The notes beneath the pieces were generated by a model. The model did not search any database. It saw nothing but the letters and a program-made list of their open reading frames with translations, and was not told the origin of the DNA. Positions 1 through 6,013 of a stretch of DNA of 6,015 bases are shown here, piece by piece. How positions within the stretch are numbered: position 1 is the first letter of the stretch; every line of letters begins with the position of its first letter. This stretch comes from Pseudomonadota bacterium. Its GTDB lineage: Bacteria > Pseudomonadota > Alphaproteobacteria > Rhodospirillales > 2-02-FULL-58-16. Position numbers and translations under genes: made by a program. The stretch is taken from NCBI GenBank assembly GCA_022572335.1, contig JACZWD010000162.1, forward strand, positions 1-6,015. The letters run 5' to 3'.

Positions 1-23
1 TCGGACGGCGTCGCGCACGCTTC

Positions 24-111
24 GCGATGCCCCGCATCGCCACGGCGCACGCTTAGGGCCGAAAACCTTGGTAAGCCGGCTCGTCGGGTCATGATCAGCG
101 CTCCTTGGTAT
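24..111 (-). repeat. Left arm of an 88-bp imperfect inverted repeat
   Basis: This stretch matches the reverse complement of 5926-6013 at 83 of 88 positions. Four of the five mismatches cluster at 54-58; the fifth is at 102. The similarity stops within the lepB stop codon (111-113), so the arm is the immediate 3' flank of lepB. Inside it are a perfect hairpin, GCGATGC-CCC-GCATCGC (24-40), and two direct copies of CCTTGGTA (66-73 and 103-110). Read on the minus strand it has a Shine-Dalgarno-like AAGGAG (101-106), an 8-base spacer and an ATG (92-90). That frame stays open to the window edge, starting MTRRAGLPRFS. This could be the start of a small gene, but the peptide does not resemble RNase III, which commonly follows lepB. 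A dispersed non-coding repeat is more likely. I do not recognise the family. Confidence 0.8.
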
Positions 112-845
112 TACCGGATACCCTCGAACATGCGGTCAAAACGGATCGATTGGGCCCACTTCCAGAACTTCCATACGTCGCCGTCGACGGAAAAGAAAAG
201 GAATTCGGCGCGTCCGACAAGGTTTTCCGCCGGCACGAAACCGATGAACCGGCTGTCCAGGGAATTGTCGCGGTTGTCTCCCATGGCGAAATAGCGGCCC
301 TCGGGCACGGTGTATACCTCGGTGTTGTCGGAAGGGCCGGTATCCCCGTTCGTTTCCAGGATGGCGTGGCTGCGTCCATTGGGCAGGGTCTCGATGAAAC
401 GGGGAATGCGCCGGGTGTTGCCGAAGTCGTCGCGGACGATGAAGTCGTCGACCCGTACGCGTTTCACGGCCTGGCCGTTGATGTGCAGTATGCCGTTCAC
501 CACCTGGATCCTGTCCCCGGGAAGGCCGATGATTCGTTTGATGTAGTCGGTCTTGTTGTCGGTGGGAAGCTTGAACACGGCCACGTCGCCGCGCTCCACA
601 TCGGGTTCGGTAAAGAATATCCGCCCCGGTATCAGCGGCAGGCTGAAGGGCAACGAATATTTGCTGTAGCCATACGAGAACTTGGAGACAAACAGATAAT
701 CGCCCACCAACAGTGTCGGAATCATGGATCCGGAGGGGATGTTGAAGGGCTCGTAGGCCACGGTCCTGACGGCGACGGCGATGAGCACCGCATAGACCAC
801 CGTGGTAATGGTTTCCCGGAGCCCGCTAGACTTTTTTCTTTCCAT
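111..845 (-). CDS. lepB: Signal peptidase I (leader peptidase)
   Basis: Membrane-bound serine protease that removes signal peptides from secreted preproteins on the outer face of the inner membrane. The 244-residue protein has a short basic N-terminus, one hydrophobic segment at about residues 13-30, and then the family boxes in order: IPSGSMIPTL with the expected nucleophile Ser40, YIKRIIGLPGD with the general-base Lys103, and GDNRDNSLDSR at 189-199. It is shorter than the E. coli enzyme, which has two membrane segments; a single segment is common in alphaproteobacteria. The ATG at 845 directly precedes the basic and hydrophobic start, although the ribosome binding site is weak (GGTTATC). 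It follows acpS after a 93-base gap that is AT-rich near lepB, so it may have its own promoter as well as operon read-through. It ends in TAA and appears complete. Confidence 0.96.
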   Translation of the reverse strand: MERKKSSGLRETITTVVYAVLIAVAVRTVAYEPFNIPSGSMIPTLLVGDYLFVSKFSYGYSKYSLPFSLPLIPGRIFFTEPDVERGDVAVFKLPTDNKTDYIKRIIGLPGDRIQVVNGILHINGQAVKRVRVDDFIVRDDFGNTRRIPRFIETLPNGRSHAILETNGDTGPSDNTEVYTVPEGRYFAMGDNRDNSLDSRFIGFVPAENLVGRAEFLFFSVDGDVWKFWKWAQSIRFDRMFEGIR

Positions 846-900
846 TAAGATAACCGTATAACCTATTGTACTTAAGTAAATTTTTGCGTTACGCCCGTTC
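846..900 (-). promoter_or_regulatory. AT-rich lepB leader, possible weak promoter
   Basis: This stretch is far richer in A and T than the surrounding sequence and lies directly before lepB. On the minus strand it contains -10-like hexamers TACAAT and TATACG and a perfect 10-base palindrome TACTTAAGTA (869-878). I see no good -35 element at normal spacing for either hexamer, so a secondary promoter or an AT-rich translation leader are both possible. Confidence 0.3.
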
Positions 901-903
901 CGT

Positions 904-926
904 GGGCTGGCAGATCAAGCCAGCCC
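904..926. other. Stem-loop between acpS and lepB
   Basis: GGGCTGGC (904-911) pairs perfectly with GCCAGCCC (919-926) around a 7-base loop. It lies 12 bases past the acpS stop codon. No T-run follows on either strand, so it is not a canonical intrinsic terminator. It could protect the 3' end of the acpS message, act in attenuation, or have no role. Confidence 0.4.
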
Positions 927-938
927 GCGCCACCCCTG

Positions 939-1475
939 TCAAGGCGCTTGCCCGGGGGCCGCTGGGGCGTCCCCCGCATAACGTTGCCGGGGGGACACCC
1001 CCCGTTTCCCCCCGGGGGCCGCGGGGGCGTCCCCCGCATAACGTTGCCGGGGGGACACCCCCCGTTTCCCCCCGGCCGCCGCAGGCACGGCCGAAATCAC
1101 CACCATCGCCTGGGCCATGGGATATTCGTCGCTCAGGGTCACGTCGACCTGGGCCTTCATGCCGGCGGGTGTCAGGGCATCCAATCGCTTTCGGGCGCCG
1201 CCGGTGAGGACCATGAGCGGCTTGCCGCTGGGCAGGTCCTCGACGGCCATGTCGCGCCAGAAGACACCCTGGCGGAGCCCCGTGCCCAGGGCCTTGGCGC
1301 AGGCTTCCTTGGCCGCGTAGCGCTGGGCAAAGGCCGCCGCCGGGTTCACCCGCCCGTAAGCCCGGGCGCGTTCGGTTTCGGTGAAGATGCGGGCGACGAA
1401 GCGCTCTCCGAATCGCTTCAGGGTGCGCTCGATGCGGCGGATATCCAGGAGGTCGGTGCCGATGCCGATGATCAT
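939..1475 (-). CDS. acpS: Holo-[acyl-carrier-protein] synthase with repeat-derived C-terminal tail
   Basis: Transfers the 4'-phosphopantetheine arm of coenzyme A to a serine of apo-ACP, switching on fatty acid synthesis; cytoplasmic. The start at 1475 gives MIIGIGTDLLDIRRIER, the standard AcpS N-terminus, with magnesium-binding Asp8; FAQRYAAKEACAKALGTG follows at 49-66 with Glu57. The domain closes with LSDEYPMAQAMVVIS at about 114-128. A longer start at 1511 is possible, but it would overlap pdxJ and add residues atypical of the family. A purine-rich GAAGAAAC sits just before the chosen ATG. The spacer from the pdxJ stop is 16 bases. The enzyme is usually about 120-140 residues, whereas this one is 178: residues from about 132 onward (GGKRGVSPRQRYAGDAPAAP, twice) come from the 60-bp GC-rich repeats. 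The catalytic core looks intact, so it is probably active; the tail is most likely an add-on caused by loss of the original stop. Confidence 0.94.
   Translation of the reverse strand: MIIGIGTDLLDIRRIERTLKRFGERFVARIFTETERARAYGRVNPAAAFAQRYAAKEACAKALGTGLRQGVFWRDMAVEDLPSGKPLMVLTGGARKRLDALTPAGMKAQVDVTLSDEYPMAQAMVVISAVPAAAGGKRGVSPRQRYAGDAPAAPGGKRGVSPRQRYAGDAPAAPGQAP
951..1080. repeat. Two tandem 60-bp GC-rich repeat units, plus a partial edge, at the 3' end of acpS
   Basis: Units 951-1010 and 1011-1070 differ at one base only (T963 versus G1023), and CCCGG at 1071-1075 starts a broken third unit. The period is exactly 20 codons, so the acpS frame stays open through both. Each unit has hairpins: in the second, GCGGGGG-CGT-CCCCCGC (1021-1037) and CGGGGGG-ACA-CCCCCCG (1048-1064). 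An inverted copy lies at 5816-5885, which marks this as a dispersed element rather than a local duplication of acpS sequence. The plus strand is also open through the units and would give GRPPHNVAGGTPPVSPR, but there is no sign that this is expressed. Confidence 0.9.
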
Positions 1476-1491
1476 TGTTTCTTCGCCGGGC

Positions 1492-2247
1492 TCATGCGGA
1501 ATGGGCTTCACCGGCCTCGGCGCGGGTCCTGTCCATGAACGCCCGCATGCGCTTGATGCTGCTTTCCAGGCCGCCGAAGATGGCCTCGCCGATCAGGAAA
1601 TGGCCGATGTTGAGCTCGACGATGGTGGGGATGGCCGCGATCGGCACCACGGACTCGTAGGTCAGGCCGTGGCCGGCGTGGCATTCCAGGCCCACGGTCT
1701 CGGCATGGGCGGCGGCCTCGACGATGCGGGCGAGCTCGCGCTCGCGCGCGCCGCCGTCCGCCTCGCAGTAGGCACCGGTATGCAGCTCGACCACCGGCGC
1801 CCCGAGCTCCATGGCGGCATCCAACTGCGCAAGGTCGGGCGCGACGAAGAAGGAAACGCGGATTCCCGCGGCGCTCAGCGCGTCGACGAAGGGCGCCAGA
1901 TGGGCCCGTCCGGCGACCACGTCGAGGCCGCCCTCGGTGGTCCGTTCCAGGCGCTTTTCGGGAACGATGCAGGCCCCATGGGGCTTATGGCGCAGCGCGA
2001 TGTCCAGCATTTCCCGGGTGGCCGCCATTTCCAGGTTCAGGGGAACCTCGATCTCTTCGCTGAGCCGCGTGATGTCGTGATCGGAGATGTGGCGGCGGTC
2101 TTCGCGCAGGTGCGCCGTGATGCCGTCGGCGCCCGCCCCGACCGCCAGCCTGGCGGCGCGCACCGGGTCCGGGTGGCGGCCGTCGCGGGCATTTCGGATG
2201 GTCGCCACGTGATCGATGTTCACGCCCAGGCGCAGGGTGCGTTTCAT
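1492..2247 (-). CDS. pdxJ: Pyridoxine 5'-phosphate synthase
   Basis: Condenses 1-deoxyxylulose 5-phosphate with 3-amino-2-oxopropyl phosphate to make pyridoxine 5'-phosphate, the ring-closing step of the DXP-dependent vitamin B6 pathway; a cytoplasmic TIM-barrel enzyme. The protein is 251 residues against 243 in E. coli. It opens with LRLGVNIDHVATIRNAR and contains ITAHLREDRRHI (43-54), PLNLEMAAT (69-77), CIVPEKR (93-99), LHTGAYC (155-161) and ECHAGHGLTYE (188-198). The residues expected to be catalytic are His46, Glu73 and His193. The ATG at 2247 overlaps the stop of the upstream DUF2062 gene in an ATGA arrangement, which implies translational coupling; GGAGAGG lies 5 bases before the start. 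It is followed by acpS, a common pairing in proteobacteria. Confidence 0.97.
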   Translation of the reverse strand: MKRTLRLGVNIDHVATIRNARDGRHPDPVRAARLAVGAGADGITAHLREDRRHISDHDITRLSEEIEVPLNLEMAATREMLDIALRHKPHGACIVPEKRLERTTEGGLDVVAGRAHLAPFVDALSAAGIRVSFFVAPDLAQLDAAMELGAPVVELHTGAYCEADGGARERELARIVEAAAHAETVGLECHAGHGLTYESVVPIAAIPTIVELNIGHFLIGEAIFGGLESSIKRMRAFMDRTRAEAGEAHSA

Positions 2248-2852
2248 CGTTGCCTCTCCATCCCCTTCGCCTGGCGCCGCAGTCGCCGGCGGTCGCGGCG
2301 GGCCCGGCGGCGCTTCTGATAGGTCTCGACCACGGGCTTCAACGGCACATAGAAGGCGAGCCACATGACAAGGGCCGTCGGGATGCCGCCCGCCAACATC
2401 GGCAAAAAGACGGGCCACGCCGTTTCGAACAGGTAGCCCACATCCAGGCGCAGCACCGATTCCAGCATTTTCGCGAAAAGGCCGATGAAGTCCAAATGGT
2501 CCGCACGACTGGCGCCCGCGCCCGCGCCCATCCAGCGCCCGAGCTCGTAAATCCAAACCCAAATGAAGGGAAACGTCCATGGGTTCCCGACCGCCGTGCC
2601 GATGACCGAGGAAATGATGTTGGCCCGGATACTCCAGGCGAGCAGCGCCGCGAGAACGATATGCAGGCCGACGAAGGGCGTGAACGAAATGGCGGCGCCG
2701 CAGGCGAACCCTCCGGCAATGGCGTGGGGCGTGCCGGGAAGACGCGCCACCCGGTGGAAGATGTACCTGGCCGAGCGTTCCCACCCCGAGCGCGGCCACA
2801 GGAATTCCCGCAACCGCTCGGGCACGGACATCTTGAGTCTGCGCCGAAACAT
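2244..2852 (-). CDS. DUF2062 family inner-membrane protein
   Basis: Uncharacterised membrane protein of 202 residues; its biochemical role is not known to me. The family signature is clear: TPHAIAGGFACGAAISFTPFVGLH (41-64) followed by GNPWTFPFIW (89-98). Hydrophobic segments lie at about 47-73, 78-100 and 143-170. The N-terminus and the C-terminal tail (about 179-202, RRRARRDRRRLRRQ) are strongly basic, as expected for parts facing the cytoplasm. I chose the ATG at 2852 because MFRRRLK is a typical family start. A GTG at 2897 would add 15 unremarkable residues, and an ATG at 2831 would remove the basic start. No clear ribosome binding site precedes it. Its last four bases overlap pdxJ, so it belongs to the same transcript, and it starts 83 bases after the rsh stop. 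Confidence 0.9.
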   Translation of the reverse strand: MFRRRLKMSVPERLREFLWPRSGWERSARYIFHRVARLPGTPHAIAGGFACGAAISFTPFVGLHIVLAALLAWSIRANIISSVIGTAVGNPWTFPFIWVWIYELGRWMGAGAGASRADHLDFIGLFAKMLESVLRLDVGYLFETAWPVFLPMLAGGIPTALVMWLAFYVPLKPVVETYQKRRRARRDRRRLRRQAKGMERQR

Positions 2853-2935
2853 GGGGCGAATATAAGGCAATCCGCGGCTTGCGGAGAAGGGAATCACGTC
2901 GCGTCGTTCAGGGGTTGCCAGGATTGGGGAATTTG

Positions 2936-5092
2936 CTAACCCCGTGCCCGTTCCACCGAGTTGATGACAGGGGTGGCCCTGAGCGCCGCGATGATGTTGG
3001 TCAGGTGCTTCACATCGCGGACCTCGACATCGATCACCATGTCGAAAAACTCGCGCGAACGCTCGGTGATCTTGAGGTTGCTGATGTTGCCTTCGTTCTT
3101 GGCGATCACCGTGGACAGGTTTCCCAGGCTGCCCGGCTCGTTGAGGACCGTCAGGTAAACGCGGGCCACATGGACATCGAGGGATTCGCTGTCTATCTCC
3201 CAGGCGACGTCAAGCCAGCGCTCGGGCGTTTCCGCATGGTTTTCAAGGGTCTCGCAGTCGATCGTGTGGATGGTCACCCCCTTTCCCGTGGTGACGATGC
3301 CGACGATGCGATCGCCCGGCAGCGGATAGCAGCACATGGCGAAATGCACCGCCATGCCGGGGATGAGGCCCTTGATGGGTATGGCAGCGCCCTTGCCCTT
3401 CTTTTTCGCCTTCCGGCTTCGGGCACGGGCCAGGGGCACCACTTTTTCGTCCTTGCGCTTCTTTTTCCTGGTGCCGGGAAAGACCGCTTCCACCACGTCG
3501 CGGCCGGTGTGATGGCCGGCGCCCACGTCGGCGCACAGGTCATCCGCGTCGCCCACCTTGAACACCTTCAGAACCCCCTTCAGGGCCTTGTTCGAGAACT
3601 CGTACCCCTCTTCTTGGAATGCCCGATCAAGAATCGCGCGCCCCAACTGCACGTACTGGTCGCGCTCTTTCGAGCGGATAAAGCGGCGGATGCGCGAGCG
3701 CGCCTTGCCGGTGACCACGAAACGCTCCCAGGTGGGCGACGGCGTCTGCGCCTTCGACGTGATGATCTCCACCTGGTCGCCGTTCCCGAGCCGGGTACGC
3801 AGGGGCATCATGCGTCCGTTGATCTTGGCGCCGACGCAATTGTCCCCGACTTCGGAGTGGACGGCGTAGGCAAAGTCGACCGCGGTCGCCCCCCGCGGCA
3901 GGTTGATCAGGTCGCCCCTGGGCGTGAAGCAGAACACCTGGTCCCGGAACATCTCCAGCTTGGTGTGTTCGAGGAACTCCTCGGGTCCCGCGGCGGTTTC
4001 CAGGATGTCCAGAAGCTCCCGTATCCAGCGGTATTGGCGCCCGTCCGTCCTGCTTGCGCCCTGCTTGTAGATCCAGTGCGCGGCGACGCCGTGTTCCGCG
4101 ATCTCGTGCATCTCGCGGGTGCGGATCTGCATTTCGATGCGCTGCCGTTCGGGCCCGAACACGCCCGTATGCAGGGAGCGGTAGCCGTTGGGTTTGGGCG
4201 TGCTGATGTAATCCTTGAAGCGATCCGGGACGACCGCGTAGGCGCTGTGGACCACACCCAGCGTTCGGTAACACTCCTCCACGGAGTCGACGATCACGCG
4301 GAAAGCCATGATGTCCGAGAGCCGCTCGAAGCCCACTTCCTGGTGCCACATCTTCCGCCAGACCGAGTACGGCGTCTTCTCGCGCCCCACGACCGCGGCC
4401 TTGATCCCGGCTTCGGCCAGGGTGGTCCCCAGTTGCGTGATGATGCGCGCCACCAGGTCGCCGCCCTGTTTACGCAGGAAATCCAGGCGTGCCAGGATGG
4501 AATTGCGGACATCGGGGTTGATCTCGGCGAAGGCCAGGTCCTCGAGCTCGGTTTTCATTTCCTGCATGCCGATCCGCTCGGCCAGCGGCGCATAGATGTC
4601 CGTGGTCTCGGTGGCGATCCGCCGCCGCTTCTCAGGGTCTTCGATGTGGTGAAGGGTGCGCATGTTGTGCAGGCGGTCGGCCAGTTTGACCAGCAGGACC
4701 CGGATGTCTTCGGACATGGCCAGGACCAGCTTGCGGAAGTTCTCGGCCTGGGTCGCGTGGTCCGACTGAAGCTCGATGCGGGTCAGCTTGGTGACGCCGT
4801 TCACCAGGCGCGCCACCTCCTTGCCGAAGTGGTGTTCGATCTCCTTCAGGGTGGCCGGGGTGTCCTCGATGGTGTCGTGGAGGAGCGCCGTGACGATGGA
4901 TGCGGAGTCCAGCTTATACGCGGTCAGAATCCCCGCCACCTCCAGGGGATGGGAGAAATAGGGATCGCCCGAGGCCCGCTTCTGCACGCCGTGGGCCTTC
5001 ATGGCGAAAACATAGGCGCGGTTAAGGGCGTCCTCGTCGGCGCCTGGATCGTACGCCTTGACCTGTTCGAGCAATTCGAACTGCCGGATCAT
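2936..5092 (-). CDS. Bifunctional (p)ppGpp synthetase/hydrolase (RelA/SpoT homologue, Rsh)
   Basis: Makes and degrades the stringent-response alarmones ppGpp and pppGpp; cytoplasmic, probably ribosome-associated. The 718 residues show the full long-RSH layout. The HD hydrolase has YFSHP (45-49), the HDTIED core at 72-77 and KLADRLHNMRTL (136-147), so hydrolysis looks intact. The synthetase has SDIMAFRV with Asp260, RFKDYI (291-296), NGYRSLHT and EMQIRT with catalytic Glu320. RFKD is the form found in bifunctional enzymes rather than in synthetase-only RelA. A TGS domain (about 383-447), a helical region, a conserved-cysteine zinc-finger-like domain (Cys587, Cys588, His609, Cys613) and a C-terminal ACT domain (about 643-716) follow. 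A very basic linker lies at 541-568. The start at 5092 follows GGGGCGG. It is downstream of rpoZ, the usual partner. It could equally be named spoT, relA or rsh, so I leave the symbol blank. Confidence 0.97.
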   Translation of the reverse strand: MIRQFELLEQVKAYDPGADEDALNRAYVFAMKAHGVQKRASGDPYFSHPLEVAGILTAYKLDSASIVTALLHDTIEDTPATLKEIEHHFGKEVARLVNGVTKLTRIELQSDHATQAENFRKLVLAMSEDIRVLLVKLADRLHNMRTLHHIEDPEKRRRIATETTDIYAPLAERIGMQEMKTELEDLAFAEINPDVRNSILARLDFLRKQGGDLVARIITQLGTTLAEAGIKAAVVGREKTPYSVWRKMWHQEVGFERLSDIMAFRVIVDSVEECYRTLGVVHSAYAVVPDRFKDYISTPKPNGYRSLHTGVFGPERQRIEMQIRTREMHEIAEHGVAAHWIYKQGASRTDGRQYRWIRELLDILETAAGPEEFLEHTKLEMFRDQVFCFTPRGDLINLPRGATAVDFAYAVHSEVGDNCVGAKINGRMMPLRTRLGNGDQVEIITSKAQTPSPTWERFVVTGKARSRIRRFIRSKERDQYVQLGRAILDRAFQEEGYEFSNKALKGVLKVFKVGDADDLCADVGAGHHTGRDVVEAVFPGTRKKKRKDEKVVPLARARSRKAKKKGKGAAIPIKGLIPGMAVHFAMCCYPLPGDRIVGIVTTGKGVTIHTIDCETLENHAETPERWLDVAWEIDSESLDVHVARVYLTVLNEPGSLGNLSTVIAKNEGNISNLKITERSREFFDMVIDVEVRDVKHLTNIIAALRATPVINSVERARG

Positions 5093-5147
5093 GTCCGCCC
5101 CTGCCGTCCATCAACCGATACACAGGGGCCGGGCGACAGGCAACGGG

Positions 5148-5188
5148 GTGCGGCGCGGTCGTTTCCCGTTCTCGGTGCGCCGCCGCAC
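5148..5188. other. Possible stem-loop in the rpoZ-rsh spacer
   Basis: GTGCGGCG (5148-5155) can pair with CGCCGCAC (5181-5188) across a 25-base loop, just after the rpoZ stop (5193-5195). There is no T-run. In sequence this GC-rich, such pairing can arise by chance, so the feature is weak. It could moderate read-through from rpoZ into rsh or stabilise the rpoZ message. Confidence 0.25.
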
Positions 5189-5192
5189 GGCC

Positions 5193-5711
5193 TCAGGCCT
5201 CCTTGGGCTCCGTCCCCTCCTCGCCGGCGCCCATGGGGGCCTCCTTGGTCTCCGTTCCTTCCTCGCCGGCGCCCTTGGGGGCTTCCTCGGCGCCGTTCTC
5301 CGGCGGCGCCTCCGGCTCGACACCTTCGTCTTCCTTCACGGCGTCGGCGTCGTCCTTGAAGACCATGTCGGTATTGAGGATGTCCGCCCTCGGTGCCGGC
5401 GGCGCCGGCGTCTCGCCGGTTTCCACGATAGCCGCCTGCTGGACGGCGATGAGGTCGACTTCGTCCTCTTCGGGTTCGTCCATCTCGACGTGTTTCTGCA
5501 GGCTCCTGATGAGCCCCTCCCTGAGATCATCGAGGTCGATGGTCTCATCGGCGATTTCACGCAGGGCGACCACCGGGTTCTTGTCGTTGTCGCGCTCGAG
5601 GGTCAATTCCGCGCCGGCCGCAATGCTGCGTGCCCGCTGCGCGGCCATCATGACCAGCTCAAAGCGGTTTGGAATCTTGGTTACACAGTCTTCAACCGTA
5701 ACTCGGGCCAT
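5193..5711 (-). CDS. rpoZ: DNA-directed RNA polymerase omega subunit with long acidic tail
   Basis: Omega helps assemble RNA polymerase by holding the beta' subunit, and in proteobacteria it forms part of a ppGpp-binding site. The first 75 residues are typical: MARVTVEDCVTKIPNRFELV, then AAQRARSIAAGA (23-34) and NPVVALREIAD (45-55). The core ends near residue 75. After it comes a long, strongly acidic, Pro/Ala/Glu-rich tail to residue 172. The E. coli protein is 91 residues and alphaproteobacterial ones are often somewhat longer, so this is an unusually long form. The tail ends in two tandem 14-residue copies of GAGEEGTE-type sequence. The start at 5711 is preceded by GGAGA with a 7-base gap. 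A candidate promoter lies about 50 bases upstream, and rsh follows 100 bases downstream. This is the first gene of the cluster in the window. Confidence 0.95.
   Translation of the reverse strand: MARVTVEDCVTKIPNRFELVMMAAQRARSIAAGAELTLERDNDKNPVVALREIADETIDLDDLREGLIRSLQKHVEMDEPEEDEVDLIAVQQAAIVETGETPAPPAPRADILNTDMVFKDDADAVKEDEGVEPEAPPENGAEEAPKGAGEEGTETKEAPMGAGEEGTEPKEA
5196..5279 (-). repeat. Tandem 42-bp repeat in the rpoZ 3' end
   Basis: Units 5196-5237 and 5238-5279 are near-identical, and a decayed third begins at 5280. Each encodes 14 residues of the form KEAP-x-GAGEEGTE-x. Differences include synonymous changes, so the duplication is not brand new. The period is in frame and the repeat only lengthens the acidic tail of omega. 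Confidence 0.85.
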
Positions 5712-5757
5712 TGCGACGTCTCCAAAGACGGTGAAAGGACGCTGGAAAAGCGCACGT

Positions 5758-5786
5758 TATATATGTTGCACAGCAACATAAGGCAA
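5758..5786 (-). promoter_or_regulatory. Candidate sigma-70-type promoter for rpoZ
   Basis: On the minus strand TTGCCT (5786-5781) and TATATA (5763-5758) are separated by exactly 17 bases, close to the housekeeping consensus. The expected transcription start near 5750 would give an untranslated leader of about 40 bases before the rpoZ ATG, with GGAGA inside it. It is the best promoter-like sequence in the window and lies before the first gene of the cluster. Confidence 0.6.
5762..5780. promoter_or_regulatory. Perfect palindrome between the -35 and -10 of rpoZ, operator candidate
   Basis: TATGTTGC-ACA-GCAACATA is an 8-3-8 perfect inverted repeat that fills the promoter spacer and overlaps the first two bases of the -10 hexamer. 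A dimeric repressor bound here would block RNA polymerase. No regulator gene is nearby and I do not recognise the motif with confidence. The loop is too small and the surroundings too AT-rich, with no T-run, for a convincing terminator. Confidence 0.45.
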
Positions 5787-5815
5787 GACGTTTAGGCGGC
5801 GAATCTCCCCCACTC

Positions 5816-5885
5816 GGCCGCCGGGGGGACACGGGGGGTGTCCCCCCGGCAACGAAATGCGGGGGACGCCCCCGCGGCCCCCGGG
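5816..5885 (-). repeat. Inverted copy of the GC-rich repeat found in acpS
   Basis: The reverse complement of this stretch matches 1011-1080 at 66 of 70 positions. One difference (G in place of T) completes a 13-base-pair perfect stem: GCCGGGGGGACAC (5820-5832), loop GGGGG, GTGTCCCCCCGGC (5838-5850). It lies about 30 bases upstream of the rpoZ -35. It occurs once here and is intergenic, unlike the tandem pair that forms part of acpS. Confidence 0.88.
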
Positions 5886-5925
5886 GGCTGTCGACGCCGG
5901 GCCGTTCCCACCCACACGCGCCGTT

Positions 5926-6013
5926 ATACCAAGGGGCGCTGATCATGACCCGACGAGCCGGCTTACCAAGGTTTTCGGTCAGGAGCGTGCGCCGTGGCGA
6001 TGCGGGGCATCGC
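5926..6013 (+). repeat. Right arm of the 88-bp imperfect inverted repeat
   Basis: Inverted partner of 24-111. Read on the plus strand it has AAGGGG (5931-5936), an 8-base spacer, ATG at 5945-5947 and an open frame to the window edge starting MTRRAGLPRFS. The hairpin GCGATGC-GGG-GCATCGC lies at 5997-6013. The two arms differ by substitutions only, so frame and spacing are kept. With the rpoZ promoter and the GC-rich repeat, this accounts for most of the roughly 300-base geneless right end; 5886-5925 shows nothing further. Confidence 0.8.

Noticed and set aside
24..40. Intrinsic terminator after lepB
   Set aside because: The 7-3-7 hairpin has no T-run on the minus strand, and the same hairpin occurs in the right arm away from any gene end.
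105..848. Open frame of 247 codons on the plus strand opposite lepB
   Set aside because: It mirrors lepB almost end to end, and the minus strand carries all signal peptidase motifs.
951..1075. Possible CRISPR array
   Set aside because: The 60-bp units are directly adjacent with no unique spacers, there are only two, and no cas gene is present.
866..1207. Plus-strand frame with GRPPHNVAGGTPPVSPR repeats
   Set aside because: It exists because the 60-bp repeat is open in several frames. It runs antisense through acpS and has no plausible start context.
2879..5359. Very long open frame on the plus strand opposite rsh (826 codons)
   Set aside because: It is the antisense shadow of rsh and the end of rpoZ in a GC-rich genome. 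The minus-strand product has complete RSH domains, while the plus-strand product resembles nothing I know.
24..6013. Composite transposon bounded by the inverted repeats
   Set aside because: No transposase is present, the cargo is a conserved housekeeping gene order, the arms end at a gene's stop codon, and I see no matching target-site duplication within the available flanks.
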